Both the position numbers and the translations under genes were made by a program. The notes beneath the pieces are model-generated. The model did not search any database. It was given only the letters and a program-made list of their open reading frames with translations, and was not told where the DNA came from. From contig NC_084802.1 of the NCBI RefSeq assembly GCF_963169125.1, positions 111,542,903 through 111,606,902 on the forward strand: 64,000 nt of DNA. The letters are read 5' to 3'. Positions 49,726-63,255 of the stretch are shown here, piece after piece. The number at the start of each line of letters is the position of its first letter. Within the stretch, counting starts at the first letter, position 1. This stretch comes from Humulus lupulus. Taxonomy: Eukaryota > Streptophyta > Magnoliopsida > Rosales > Cannabaceae.

Positions 49726-52377
49726 GAATCACATTACTAATCATAAACTAAAAAAAATCTAAATCATTAGTTTTCATGTTCTACATAGAAATCTAAAATC
49801 TCTAAAATAAGATTAAAGAAATAATATTGTTCGAAATAACAATAAATTTCTAAAACTAATGATGGGCCTTATGCTTGTTCTTTGAGGCCAATGCTTTCCT
49901 TTAGAAGTTGACTCTTTTGGAGGAAGAACCATCATTTCTTCAAGGAACAGAGAAATAATTTTAGAATCATGCATTATAACATTCATAATGTTAATAAAAC
50001 ATCAATTACATAAGTGCAAAAGTAAAGTAAAGGAAAATATAAATTTTCCTTTCGTGTTCTTTTTCATTAACTCCATTATAACTAGAGATCCAACATCTTT
50101 ATGAATTGTATGCCACAACTCATACAATGTCTTGATCTATTTGTACTTGTCTTTGTACTCTTTTAGCTGTCTTTTGAGTATACAAAACCACCCCATGTGA
50201 TTATCCTTTAACGAGTTGGTATATTTTTCATGCATGTTATATATATCATCTATAGGTGGCTCTTCAAGCGGTGGTTGACATACCATATAAGAAATCCCAA
50301 TTTCGCTTAGAATGTATAGCATACAGACATGCCAAATATGAATTCTTTTGGGATCAAAATCAACATTTTCTATAATATAGTCAATTTGTCGAGAGAGATA
50401 ATCAGCCTTGATTGCTGAAATAAATAAAAAATATCACAAAATGAATTTAGCACATATATGAATTTTAGTAAGTTTCTAGAATAGTAAATATGATGCATGA
50501 ATGCAACAAATTTAAACAACACATAAAAATAATTATTACTAATTTTGCAATAAATTAATTTGAAAATTAATGGACCAGCCTTAGGGTAGGTCAGACTAAT
50601 CTCAAATTAATTTTGAGTCAATTCTCAAATCCATAAGTGAAAACTTAAAATCAACAATTTTCTCTTTTGACTTACGAACAACCACTAGTTTGGTCAAGAT
50701 TAACTAGTCCGCTCGAAAGCCTAGTTAACCTTTGTGAGTGTAACCCATTATTTTAGATTAACGACTTAACTCAAGAGTATGCCTTAGGGTCAGCCAAACT
50801 TGAAATGCATCATTCAATGCTATTCTTATAAAGAAGTTAACCTTGAATAATAACACAGTGAGAAACCTTCCTTAGGGAGACGCAAACAAAGGCACCTCGA
50901 GGCCCATTCAATGAAACATCAATGTTAAATAATAATGGAGACCATAGGAGTTATTGTTATGACTCCTGTTCCCACTTACTATTTTAGAATATGTGTTTTA
51001 TCAAAACATCCTATGCTTTTTAATTAATTAAATTAATCAAATTAATTTACCAAATGATATTCTAATAATTACTAATCTCATTACGCATTTAATTATTAAA
51101 CAATATTTAATCACACTACTAAATAGCCCGTTACACTATCTAGTCAATAAATGCTCTAATTATTAAGAATATCATTTGCCTATCTAATAAAATTAGTTAT
51201 CAAATAGGTCTTGAAATTAATACTTAAAATCAATTTTTCTGCTTTCTTCTAGATTATTCTAGATTAATTATATGATTTATTAAATGCATATAATCAAATA
51301 GGAAGTTCATAATCAAAATATGTTTCTACATGATATGAGATGCATGCTTTAATTAGATAATGTGTGGGTAATATGTATGTCATTATATAATGCATGACAA
51401 TGTTATTAAACACATTTAATACATTCAAAATTTTAAATAAATAAATACAATAAATAAATAAATGGGAGCCATATGTTTTGGGTATTTCTTGAAAAAATTA
51501 AAACACTTGCAATAAATTACGAAATAAAATAAAAATAAAACCACGGCTTCATGTAGAATCTCCATCTCCATCTTTTAGGTCTTTTATTATTTTTATGCCA
51601 CCAAGGCCCAATTTTGAATTATAAATGACTTCAATAATTTTTACACAATCTTTTAAAAATATTGAACTTGGCTAATTAAAGCCTATTATGCCATTTATGT
51701 CCATTTTGAATTTGGGCAACTTAATTCAAAATTTAATTAAAATTTTAAAATTCCAATTAACAACTTGGGCGAAGCCCACAAATTAAAGGAAACCTCCAAG
51801 TCGCCCTAGGGCTTGCGTAAGGAGCCAGGTGGTGGGGTTTGCGATTTTGGGCTCGGGTTGGTGCTGGCGGCTCGAATGCCTCCTTCGCACCAACAACTAG
51901 GTGCGGCTTGGTGCGAGGGGCATGAGAGAGGTGTGCTGGCAGGTGAGCAAGTGTGTTGGGATCAGGCGCGCAAGGGGTGTGATTAGCCAGGGCATGCAGG
52001 GGCACAATTGGAGGCTCGGGGGCAAGAGTGCCTGGTGCACGCGGTGTAGAGGCGCCTGGGCGCTGGGAAACAGGTGCCGAGAGGGTCTCATCAGTCTTGC
52101 GGCTTGGGATTATATCTTTTTTAAAATAATTTAAAATGGAGACAATAAAATTTCAGAAAATCCTATGCCCCTTATGGCTTACAATTTTGTAGATCTAGAA
52201 AAAAATTAAGAACAATTCCTAAACCCAAAACACCATATAGTTAACGACTCTTAAGAACAAACATTCATCAAAATAAACATCCATCCATTCATCACATATT
52301 ACAATAATATAAGAATGCATATTATACCCACACAACAATTAATGTATGTAGAGATTACTGACCGCTTTGGTACCAAT
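49726..52377 (-). pseudogene. Copia-3 leader and decayed gag
   Basis: Next to the LTR, ATTGGTACCAAAGCGGTC (minus strand, 52377-52360) looks like a damaged TTGGTATCAGAGC primer site. A minus-strand frame at 50322-50137 is a likely gag remnant but has no strong motif. Around 49960-49860, fragments such as FLEEMMVLPPKEST resemble the gag tail. The stretch 51760-52110 is much richer in G and C than its surroundings and holds overlapping short Pro-rich frames of unknown origin. Confidence 0.6.
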
Positions 52378-54386
52378 TGTTGGTAATTGGTTTACCATGT
52401 GCGCAGCGGAAAGCACAGGTGGTTGGCCTAGAGATTTTAAAAAAAAGAATTATTTAAAAAATCTTTAAATAACGGATCCATTAATATGCAAAACATTAAT
52501 CAAAGAGAAAGAAAAAGATAAGGATTTACCAATTGTAGAATAATCAAGAATCCTTGCTATCTTTTAGTAGCTCCAATGAACATCCAATCCAAAGCAATCT
52601 TTTTAGTATTTCGACCAAGATCTTCCAAGATGTATCTCTACTCCTCATGACGTGTGTGGGCACTTACATTAATGGTTTGAAAATTTTTGATTCACAATAT
52701 TTACTCAACTCATGAGATCTTGGAATATTACGTCTGAGACAATTTTTAGGAATAGAGAAAAATAATACCATATAATTTTCTCTCCGTGAAAAGCTTAGAG
52801 TTTTCTCTCTAGAATATTCTCTCTGTTAAGTGTATTTTGTTATGAAACAATATTTATCTGATAGATCTATAAAAGAATTAATTAAATTTTAAAATTCAAA
52901 TTATAAATCAATTACTAAATTATTAAATAAATAAAAGAAATATCCAAAACCCATTGTTGGACCTTGTTACACACTGTAGTTGGCATGTAACACATCCCTG
53001 ATTTCAGGGATGTGTTCCAACAATTTTCTTTTAATTATAATTTATAATTATTTATTAAAAAATATCTAAACATGCTAACTTATCTTATTAGATCAATTAA
53101 AGAATAAATATCATATCAAATTCAAATCCAATTTGAGTTATCAGAAATATCTTTTCATATTTATTTAAATAAAAAAAATCAATTAATTCAAAATTAATTA
53201 TCCTAGTTATTTAAATGCCATTTTAAAAAAATTCATTTTATAAAAAAATAATTTATTTAAAATACCAATTTCTAAAATTTCTATATTAATTAAATACTTT
53301 TTCTCAATTACTTATTTGAACTTGAATAATTTTTTTTTTCAAAATATGCATTTTATTGATTTTTCTCAATTTCCACTCTTACCCTGAATAGAGTTGATAG
53401 AGCCATCTCACGGATCTATGGACCAATAATTTCTAGCTCCAATAAATTTACATTATCAATTAAAACTCTTTAATATAATAACCTTAATTTATTAATCTCA
53501 ATATTATTCCACTAAAAATATGAGACTACTCTCTTGTAATTATATATATTTATTTATTGAGTACTTTTAAATATAAAAAAGTGTCCATTGATTTAATCAC
53601 TACATACAATTCAATCCTCTATTAATGGTTCATAATTAAAGTATGAATTAATTATCGTTTAACCTCTTTAATTATATATTGTTTCCTTAAGTACCATTAA
53701 CTTTACTAGTGAAGGTTAATTCATAAACTGATTTATGAATTTGAGCTCAATAACCTTAGCCAACCCTTAAGAGTACCATTTCAATTCCTTTCGAAAAGGT
53801 ATAGATTCCATATTTGTATATTATGTCCCCAACCATTTACATCGATGGCTTCCCAAAACAAAAGTTTTCTGCTTGATCATTTTGACAAACCACAACGAGT
53901 GAATCAAAGAACTCTTATGAAATAAATAGGAGTTCATAATAACTTAAGGATTAAGATCAATTTGTATATAATCATCTTATTGAGATGTTAAATTAATACT
54001 TATAAATTAAATAGTATTATTAAGTATTAATAACATATTGGGTCATGTTCATGTATAACCACTTAATACAATCTACCTCCACTAAGATGTCCTACTACAT
54101 CAGTAATCTAGATCTAGATTACATGTATTCGTAACACTAGTGAACCGTACTTACAGTATTGAATCCAAAGATTCTATATAACCTTGTTTTATTGCAAACT
54201 ATTTAAATTCGCTCCCTACAATTTTGATTCTCTCGTACCAATACAAGATTGTAGCCACAATAACAAATTTTGGATTTTATGATATTCATATAATATTATT
54301 TAATTATTTATTTCATAAAACATAGTTCAATACATATGCTTTATCAAAGTGCAATAATCCCAACACAAAGTGCAATAATCCCAACA
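52378..54386 (-). mobile_element. Copia-3 5' LTR
   Basis: Starts (plus strand) TGTTGGTAATTGGTTTACC and ends ATCCCAACA at 54386, about 2.0 kb. It matches 42317-44682 in many blocks. The outer end carries a direct duplication: CAAAGTGCAATAATCCCAACA occurs twice (54345-54365 and 54366-54386). Confidence 0.88.
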
Positions 54387-54391
54387 CAAGC

Positions 54392-54525
54392 AACGTGTAA
54401 TGTACAATTATCTTGTTTTATTTAGAAAATTTATTAATTATTTTTAATATGTTTTTATAATTTCCATATATATATTTTTAAAATAAATAATATTGTATAT
54501 AAAAGTATATAATATGAGCTACTAG
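54392..54525. other. Short AT-rich spacer
   Basis: It is the host flank right of copia-3. No feature is visible. Confidence 0.5.
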
Positions 54526-57500
54526 ATGTTCGCCCAACTTCGCGAAAGCATCTGTCTTAGAATTCCCTTGCCAACTTCACCAAACCGCCTGTATTTGAAT
54601 TCTGGTGGCGAGGAACTTGCGGTATAGAATACTTGTCAAATTGTGCCAGTAAGTCTTTAGCTTTGTTTCGATATGCAACCATTTTTTTCCCCGTGCTTCA
54701 TAGTCTCCTAGAATTTGATTCACCACCAGCATGGAATCATTTTAAATCTCAAGCGACCGTGTATTAACATCTTTTGCTAACTTTAATCCAATGAGCAATG
54801 CTTCAAATTTTGCTTCACTTTTTGATGTAACAAACCCAAATCTAAGTTCACAATGAAAGTGATGTCATTCTGGTGTGATTAAAAATAGCCATGCTCCAGA
54901 GTTGTGCTCGTTAGAGAAACCTAAAACAAACAGTTTCCATTTAGGGATCCCCTCTGCTCATTCTTCCATGATAGGGGTCTGCTCGGTAGTTCACAGTTCT
55001 GTGTATTTAGCTAAAAATTCAACAAGTGCTTGTCCTTTTTATTACTGCTCGTGGCTGGTAGGTAATCTCAAAATGGCCTAATTCCACAACCCATTTTAGT
55101 AGACGACCAGCTGCTCCAGGTTTTTTCAAGACTTGTCTTAGCGGCTGGTCAGTTAACAACGTCATTGGATGGGCTTTGAAATATGGTCGTATATTTTGTG
55201 ATGCAAACAGTAAACAATAGGCTAATTTTTCATTTTCTGGGTACCTTGATTCTGCTCCCACTAGCCTTTTGCTGATGTAATACACTAGATGTTGAATTTG
55301 TTTCCTCCTTGATTGGCATAGCACTAGCAGCGTACTTAGTGATTGCTAAATAGATGAACAGAGTCTCTCCATTGACTGATTTGGATAGAATGGGATGTTG
55401 CACCCTGTGTTTCTTGATTGCTTGGAAGGCCTGCTTGCATTCTTCCGTCCACTTGGATTTCTTGCAGCCTCTTAACAAGTTAAAATATGGGACACATTTG
55501 TTCGTTGATTTTGATATAAACTCGCGCAGAGCAAAAATTCTCCCTGTTAGACTTTGAATGTGTTTGGTTCTGGTTGGTGACTTCTTCTCAATAAAATCTT
55601 GGATTTTTTCAAGATTTGCTTCTATTCATCATGCATTGACTAAAATCCAGTTTGGGTCCTCTTTCTCAACCTGTATCTCCTCAAGATCCTCTACCAGTCC
55701 AACTTCTTCAATAAAATCCCCAAAGCGAGTATCTCTCTCCTCTTCCTCGCTTTTGGCAACATCCTATTTGGTGACTTGATAACCTAATTGGGCATTTAGC
55801 TTTGTAATATCAATGTCAGGACTGACATTTATAAGAATTTCCTCTCGATGATTTTCATTCTTACCTATCTGGGCCGCTCGCAGAAATGATATTGGTGCTC
55901 TCACCACCCTTTTTCGCTTTAGTAATTAAAGAGTTGTAACATTATCGAGCTTCCCTTTGATTCCCAGAAACACATCCTACTTCTGTGTCAGTTGGAAATT
56001 TCATGGAGAGATGCCATATGGACGTGACTGCATGAAGCTCTACTAGTATGGGCCTCCCAAACATGGCATTGTAAGCATAGAGACAATCAACTACAATAAA
56101 AGTTGCTAGTATTGTTCTGTTCGTAGGTTCTGTCCTCAGAGTGACTGGGAGTCTAATCGACCCAGATTGTGTTAGCCCTTCGCCAATGAAACCATACATT
56201 GTCTAGTTGCATGGTTCTAGGTCTCGAATTGATAGCTTCTTTCTTTCCAAGGATGACATATACAAGATATTAAATGAGCTTCCTGTATCGACTAGTACTC
56301 GCTTCACCATCATATTGGCTACTTCAACGTCTATTACCAATGAATCTGTATGAGGGAACATATAATGCTATGAGTCCTGCTCAGAGAAGGTTATCAGGTG
56401 TCCTGGCGTATCTTTCTCACGCTTCTCCACTGACACCAAATAAGTGTGGTCCTTCGCAGATTGTGAGTAAGGTGCCCGTTAGTGGGGCTAGCTGTAATGG
56501 TATTCAACGTTGATGTCCCCGTGTTTGTTCGTCATCTTTTAATTGGTTACATTCATTCATGTTATGGCCATAGTCATTGTGGAAGCGATAATTTTTTTTT
56601 TGTATCTCTTCTAGAAATATCATTTTGGATTGGTGATGGTCGCTTGTACGATGACCAATGTTGTGTAATTGGTGATTCTTGTCTCACATTTGGTCATTTT
56701 TGAGTGTTTGATATCATTTTTAGTAGATTCATTACTCGCTTGTTTCCCTCCATTCATGCAATCATTTTGTCCACCATTATTAATTTTTTTTGAGGCATTA
56801 CAAGTTTTGATCTAATCTATTTTCTTGTCTGTTTCTACCTCTTTTGCTTGTCCTTCATTGGCTATGGCATCTTCGATCGAGGACTTCCTTTGTAGTTCGT
56901 ACACCATTCTTACACAGACTATACTACTCCATAAAGGAGATTGTCTTTCTACTCTGGCTGTTATGGCCATCATCATTCCTTCATCGCCAACAAATTTAGC
57001 TTGAGCTGCTACTATGATAAACCTTTGGATGTATACTTTTAGAGGCTCTTCCGCCCCCTGTCTTATATCAACCAACTGATTTACTTTTGTGAGGTGTACA
57101 CAAGTAGCGTAGAACTGACTGTATAATTCTTTGACAAACATCTCTTATGAGGTGATTATGGCAGGTTGGAAATTAAAATACCACTATTGTGCAACATCAT
57201 ATAGGGTTGCGGGAAAAATCCTGCATTGAGCGTCATCAAATACTTTTTTGTGTATCCATTTGAATCTCAAACTTGTTGACGTGAGACACATGATCTTCTT
57301 TTCCCAGTGTAGCTTGGTAGGACGGGAATTTTAAACTTGCTCGAGAATTCTATATGAGCAATTCTGCTGATGAATGGAGTGCATTTCTTCTGATCATACT
57401 CTATGTTAGAAGTTTTATTTCCCGATAGTTGTTGAACATCTTGATTTGATGCATCTATTTAGGCATGTGCTACTGTTGGTATTGTAGGTGTGGTTGACGG

Positions 57501-57800
57501 GTTATGCTCATCCTGCCTTTCTCTTCGACCATTTAGTACATTTTGCAGATCTTCATCTCTCCACCTCTGGTATTCTCTTCCTAGTCAATCAAACACATTG
57601 GTACTTCTAGGTTGCCCCCAGCATTCTGACTATCTTCTCAATTGATCATAGGTGGGGGAAGTTACTGAATCTCCCTCATTGTGGTCATGGATGAATTTGT
57701 ATCGAGATGGTTCTATTAGTGTTAGGCTATAACCATTGTCTCCTTCTCTGCAACCAAAACCATATCGGTACATAGGTGGTGGTCTTTGTGGCCTAGTTGG
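54526..57800 (-). pseudogene. Tat-2: degenerate minus-strand Tat gag-pol fragment
   Basis: Minus-strand order: decayed gag (57800-56812), with a recognisable capsid segment (LYSQFYATCVHLTKVNQL, EEPLKVYIQRF) at 57141-56812; protease at about 56330-55942 with DTGSS and a GFIGEGLT motif close to Tat-1; a short pre-polymerase part (55780-55560); then directly the end of reverse transcriptase and RNase H (55500-55019, YYISKRLVGAESRYP, TDQPLRQVLKK); and the second RNase H (about 54960-54526). The catalytic core of reverse transcriptase is deleted and integrase is absent. Frames are broken many times. It is cut at 57800 by a gypsy LTR. Confidence 0.88.
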
Positions 57801-59880
57801 TGTGACGCCCCACGTTTTGGGAACACACTAGTATCTAAGAATGGAGTTATGAGTTGTATATGAATGTTATTATGAATAATAATAAATGCTTGAGAAGAAA
57901 AATTCATGTTGCTAATGCTAGTCAAAGTGTGAAATGTGCGATTTGTTGACAAATCGAGCATTTAGGTCCTGAACCGAAATGGAAACGCCAATCGGGTAAA
58001 TTCTTTGATAAATTGTTATTTGAGAAGCCAAATTATGGAAAAATAATATTGGGCATTAATTTGTTGGATTAATTTATAATAAGGTATAAAAGATTGATCT
58101 TTGTGTGAAAAATCTCTAAAAATGCATTTTTGTGAAAAAGAGACATTTAGCCAAAAATGAGATTTTGGCTAGTTAAATTACACGAGTTATAAATATAGGA
58201 GTATGACCACCTATATTAATTGGAAAGGCCTATTTAATTTAATTACCCTAGGTTAAGATTTCAATTTCAGAAGGTAAGAGAAAAATTACTACGTAGTTAA
58301 AAAATACAATTATGCCTAGATTAATTAACATACGTTAGGATTAATTAAGAACTAATTAAGCTTAGGAAGAGGCGGCATCTAGGAGGGTAATTTAGTAATT
58401 TAGAATTTTATTTTTATCACATATAAAAGCCAGAATGCCAAAAAGTCTGAGTTTAGATGCATAGTCTTGGTTTGAAGCTAAGGAGAATATATTCAAGCTA
58501 GACAATCAAAAGGTAAAAAGGGTAAACTTTCTCTTGTAAAAATTTGAGTTTAGCTAGTTTTGTGTACTTAGATTATCTTGTAAGTTTGTATAATGTGATT
58601 GTTTGGCTTATGGAGTATTAATATGTAGACTAAAGATTGAGAAAAGGAGTTAAAGTGCAAGAGGTCACCTATGTTCAATCCAAGGTTTAAAAGAGGTTTA
58701 TGGTCACCTCCAATTTTTTTATGCTTGAATCTTTGATAATCTGACATATTTGAGTTGTTTAATGTGTTTAAATTTGTTGTTGAACTGTAATAATATTTTT
58801 CTGTTGTCTGGTCATGCATGCATGGGTGTTTGGATAAATGTTTTGTGATGAAATCTAACTTTCCATAGGCAAACTATGATTTTTATGTGAGAAAATGCTT
58901 AAGACTTTCATTCCAATTGGTCAAGTAAAATTTGTATGAATTTTTTTCTTGATTTTCTTGGTTCCAAGTTGTATTTTAGGAAGAATTTATGTTCATAGTA
59001 TGTAGAAACATTCAAAAAGGCTTTGAAATGGCAAAGTTATGATTTTTGCAAAGTTGGTGTGCAGTCTGGAAAAAGAATTTTTTCAAAAACTGTGTAAATA
59101 GCCAACTTTGGACAACGAGTTCCATCGAAAAATTAATGTATTTTATGATTTTTGGAATGAACATTATTTTGATATTAAGAAAAATGTTCAAACTAGTGAG
59201 AGTTATGAATTTTCAAAATTAGACAAAAAATTTTGGAAGCTCAAAATAGCTTATGGACAGCCAAATTTAAGAACCAGTTTTACTAAGTAATTTTTTTTAA
59301 ATTACATATTGTTTCGTATGGATAATGTTTATATGTCCTAGTATTGACCTAAGAAATTTCAGACCAAAATATTGAATCAAATGGATGTTATGAATTTCTA
59401 AAATTTACTAAAAAGATTAGTCTTTTCCTAGACAGTGTTTAAAGTTAGACATTTGAAAATAGTTTTTCCCAAGTAAAAATTATTATTTTTGTATGAAATT
59501 TGGCAAGGAACTTCTTGAAATATCCAAGTTTAGTTCTGCAAAGTTTGAATTTTTTTGGAGTTTCATTTTTCAAAATATAATTTTCTAAACTAGGCTTTCT
59601 AAAACCTATCTAACTTGTTTGGCTAAGAAAATATAATTTTATCTTAGTAATTATAAATTAGAGTTAGCTAGCTAAATAATTATTAAGGTTAGTTTGGATA
59701 TTAGAAAATTAATATTTTATTGATTTTGGTTTAAGAAAACTAAAAAGGGTCCAAAACTCTAATTTTTCAAAGAAGTGAATTATTTTTTTTTTAAAAAATA
59801 AAATAAAATTTTCTCTTAACTAAACTAAGCCCACTCAATAGTTTTTAAAATTATTTATTAATCAATTATTGTAACTTTTT
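57801..59880 (+). mobile_element. Tekay-like gypsy LTR, right end not defined
   Basis: It begins TGTGACGCCCCACGTTTTGGG, close to the start of the solo LTR at 45520. A TATAAAAG lies at 58422-58429, followed by a transcript-like leader. No GGGGCATTACA-type end or primer site is found before the Tat-3 LTR, so it is probably truncated. The ORF at 59108-59290 has no support. Confidence 0.7.
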
Positions 59881-60567
59881 TGTACAAGAAAATCATTACC
59901 TGACATGTCTTGTTCATTGTACACATGTCAAGCATTTAAAGAAGTTCTTTGTAGCTCTGAGCACGCGAAGAAAGCTCCCTGAACCAGTAGCTCGAGTCAA
60001 GACCTATCTGATCAGATCATAAGGAGATCGCCCAGCATATCTTCAGGTCTTATAACAAGCAGCTCGAGCATCTTAATTATTGAACTAGTGGAACTCTAGA
60101 CACCTCTAGATTGCATAACATGCATTCAGTTTGTTGTTGACGCATGGAATGCCCAAAATTGAATTCCTGAAGACTCGGAGACTTAAACGACTAATTACTG
60201 TCCTATAACCCTTACCTATTGAACATATAATGACATGCAGTTTATGTCTTTAAGTGTATTCAATTATATGTTTGAGAAATAACTCAATCCTATACATTAC
60301 AATGTATCCAACGGTTCTCAAATCTGTCTCATCACCACATACAAATAGAGGGACAATGGACATATCAAAGGATCAAATTATTGTATGCAAAAACTCTACC
60401 GAGAGATAGAAAGCTATAATAGAGACTCATGTACTAGGTAAATTCTAACCACTGAACCACGTTAAATTCATGGTGTTCTTACTATTGTTATTGTTCAGTT
60501 TAACATAAAGCCTAAGTCTTATTTATCAAATTTCATAATTCACTGTTGCCGAAAAACCGCGTCAATA
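59881..60567 (+). mobile_element. Tat-3 5' LTR
   Basis: It starts TGTACAAGAAAATC and ends ACCGCGTCAATA, where the related solo LTR (10422-11183) has ..CGTCAACA. The last base pair of the terminus is therefore mutated. A TGGTGCTTTCATT primer site follows at 60571-60583. The left border is inferred from the family pattern TGTAC.. Confidence 0.75.
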
Positions 60568-62089
60568 GATTGGTGCTTTCATTCACAGAAAAAATTAGGT
60601 TGGTGACCTTTTCATCCTAAATATTTCTCTGCAATTATGGTGATAACCTGAAGTCGATGTTCTGCCTGTGATAGAGTGTCAAAAAAGCCTGGAGACTAGA
60701 GAGATGTTCGAGTGGTCAGTCCTAATAGAGAAGTAACTTTGGTGTCCAGGCGTCTTGGAAAGCAACCTCAGGTTTGTCTAGGCATCGTCACAACACCATC
60801 ATGTAAGTCCTTATTATATAGGATTGGCTGAGGAAGAGAATGTTTAGCTTAGAGATCAGCTTGCTCACGCCAGCAAGCGTATCAATGAGTTCTTATCTCG
60901 ATTGCCACCTCCTACAACCGATTCGAATGTCGAAAGGAATGCAAGTGGATCTCAAGGGAGTAGATCACGAAGGAATGGTCACCCTGCCATGAGCCATTTT
61001 GTTCGGACTTCCACTTCGAGCACTATATCATCAAGGCCGATTTCTAGAATTGACCGACCCGCACACATTCAGAGGAATCAACAAATTGCTCACTTGTCTA
61101 GAGGACAACTTGGTCAATCTAGATGTGTTGGAACAAATGTAAGGTGAGGTGAGATTCTCCTGAATCCACCCGTTCCAGTCTTTGTTGGTAAACGAGCTCA
61201 GAAATAGGGTCTACCCCCTGTAAGGAATATTGAGGTGGAAGATAGGTGACCTATAGTTGCGCACCTAGATGGATGACATATGGCTTCCCCGATAAAGTAT
61301 CCACCATCACCAATACGCCATCCATCACCCTAGCTAACTCCATCACCCCCGCGAGCTCTGGCGCCCCCGTAGCCTCGAGGGAGTGTGTCCCTTCAGAGGA
61401 ATGACCGAAGAAACTTTGTTATCAAAAAGATCACCCATGTCACTCGATCTCGAGATACCGAGATTCGAGTTCGTGTTAACAATCCAGCTCAATGACCTCA
61501 TCTGGGAATGGTGAGTTTTTTTGGAGAGTCGTGACAAAGAAAGGTTAGAGAGTGTTCATACTACTCAATCTCGAAGGCAAGAGCCTGTCCTGAGAGAACG
61601 TCTCAATTTTGCTCTCAGTTTTTGCGGAAAGCATCGGCCCGACCTGCGTGAGCGCTTAAACTCACAGCGGGGATAGTCAAGTTGGGACAACGAGTTGAGT
61701 TATAATCAGCCAAGGGAAAACCCTCATGTGAGGCGTTATAGTGGGAACATTCCAATAACTGAGAGCGAACTTGGAGGGATGATAATCCAGATAACACGCA
61801 ACTCAGATTGGGAGCTAATCATCAGCTCCCAAATAATACGAGAATGAGGGATCCAACCCTAGACCAACTTGCTATGATGGAAAAACGAAGGAGGCTCATT
61901 CTATAAAAAAGAGACAAGGATGACTGTGACACTGCTGAGGAGCTCAAGCCTTTTTCTCCTCACATTGTTGCAGCTCCATATTGACATGGCTTTAAGATAC
62001 CACATATGGTGTCCTACAATAGAACTATTGACCCGTGTAACCACATAGCTACCTTCAACAATCTAATGAGGGCCAACAATGCAGGCATC
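60568..62089 (+). pseudogene. Tat-3 leader and decayed gag
   Basis: After the primer site come pieces of a Tat Gag N-terminal region: a coiled-coil-like stretch near 60830-60900, a Ser/Arg-rich segment at 60902-61147, and decayed frames to about 61900. The piece at 61935-62089 (EELKPFSPHIVAA, then KIPHMVSYN, DPCNHIATFNNLM) corresponds to the start of the Tat capsid. It ends where a copia LTR begins. No pol is present. Confidence 0.75.
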
Positions 62090-62484
62090 TGTTGGCAACA
62101 ATTTTCTGAGTGCGCAGCAAAATGCGATATATGACCCAGTTAATTAATTTTTTTTATATATATGATCCTATGATTTATATATATTAATCTAACAAAAGAA
62201 GATTTACCTCTTGAAGCGTATCAAGTGTTCTTGCTATCTTCTTATATAATAAACAATCATCCTATCCAAGCATGCAAGATTCACACCAAAGTCTTCCTAA
62301 TCGTAATCTCAAAATAAAAGGATGTGTGTGGGCACATAGAGATTCAATAGGACAATCTAGGACTCCATTGATATTCTCAATACATGAGATCAATGAAGTT
62401 TGGGTAAAGACAAGGGTTGAAACATTTTCTTTTCTCTGTTTATTTTTCTCCCTGAGAAAGCTCTCTTCCAGTCATATTAAATAT
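62090..62484 (-). mobile_element. Fragment of an Angela-like copia LTR
   Basis: It starts TGTTGGCAACAATTTTCTGAGTG and matches the order of motifs at the left end of the copia-3 LTR (GTGCGCAGC, TTCTTGCTATCTT, GTGTGTGGGCAC). It is cut at 62484 by copia-4, so the rest lies outside the window. Confidence 0.75.
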
Positions 62485-63255
62485 TGTTGGGGTTAGGCTG
62501 TAAAGAACCTTAGTTTTGTGTTACAACTCAAAAAAAAAGATACAAGTAATCTAGCTTTAAAGATAGAAAACACAAATTACATAAACACAAAGAGATCAAA
62601 GTGTAGAGTAGACGTTTCTTGAAGAACAACCCATAGAACACAAAATCACAAAGCTATGATTTTATGTGAAATAGAAAAGTTGCAAGGCTTGACACAAATG
62701 TAGAATGAAGAAGAAAAGTTTCCAGAAAAGTTCCTAGCCTTCTCTATGCAAATGCTTTAAACTACTACAGTGGAATGAGATTGGGATACACAAGCCTTGT
62801 GTCTTCATACAAGCAAAGCTTTCTTGATAATGATCTCAGTAAAAACTAGTAATATTGAAAGCTAGAGAGAGAGTTCTTCTTTCAGATAGAGAGAGAGGTG
62901 AATGATCAATTGACCAATTAACTCATATCAACCCTTTAAATAGTACAATACCCTTATTAGACTCAACTAATGAGATTAGAGGATTCAAATTTATGTTTTG
63001 GAGCTAAAACACGTAACTGTACGAACATGTACGAAGAGCCCAGGCGAGAACTAGGCGATGCATTATCTAGCACCAAACGATGTATTTCCTGGTCCATTTT
63101 AGTTCGTTTTTCATCGCCTCCCAGAAGAAAACACATCCCCGATTCCTCTGTAATAATGCTCCAAATGTTTTCTCATAACATCCCTAAATGCTCCCAAAAT
63201 TCTTGGATACTCTAATATAATCCAAATAAAAACTATTAAACCATTGAACCCAACA
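62485..63255 (-). mobile_element. Copia-4 3' LTR
   Basis: It is bounded by TGTTGGGGTTAGG and GAACCCAACA, 771 bp, and lies next to the RNase H end of a copia element of the copia-2 group. It contains GA-repeat stretches near 62860-62895. No second copy is in the window. Confidence 0.7.

Noticed and set aside
51757..52134. Pro-rich frames of 64-82 codons
   Set aside because: Three frames overlap on both strands, as GC-rich DNA gives by chance; none has a recognisable domain.
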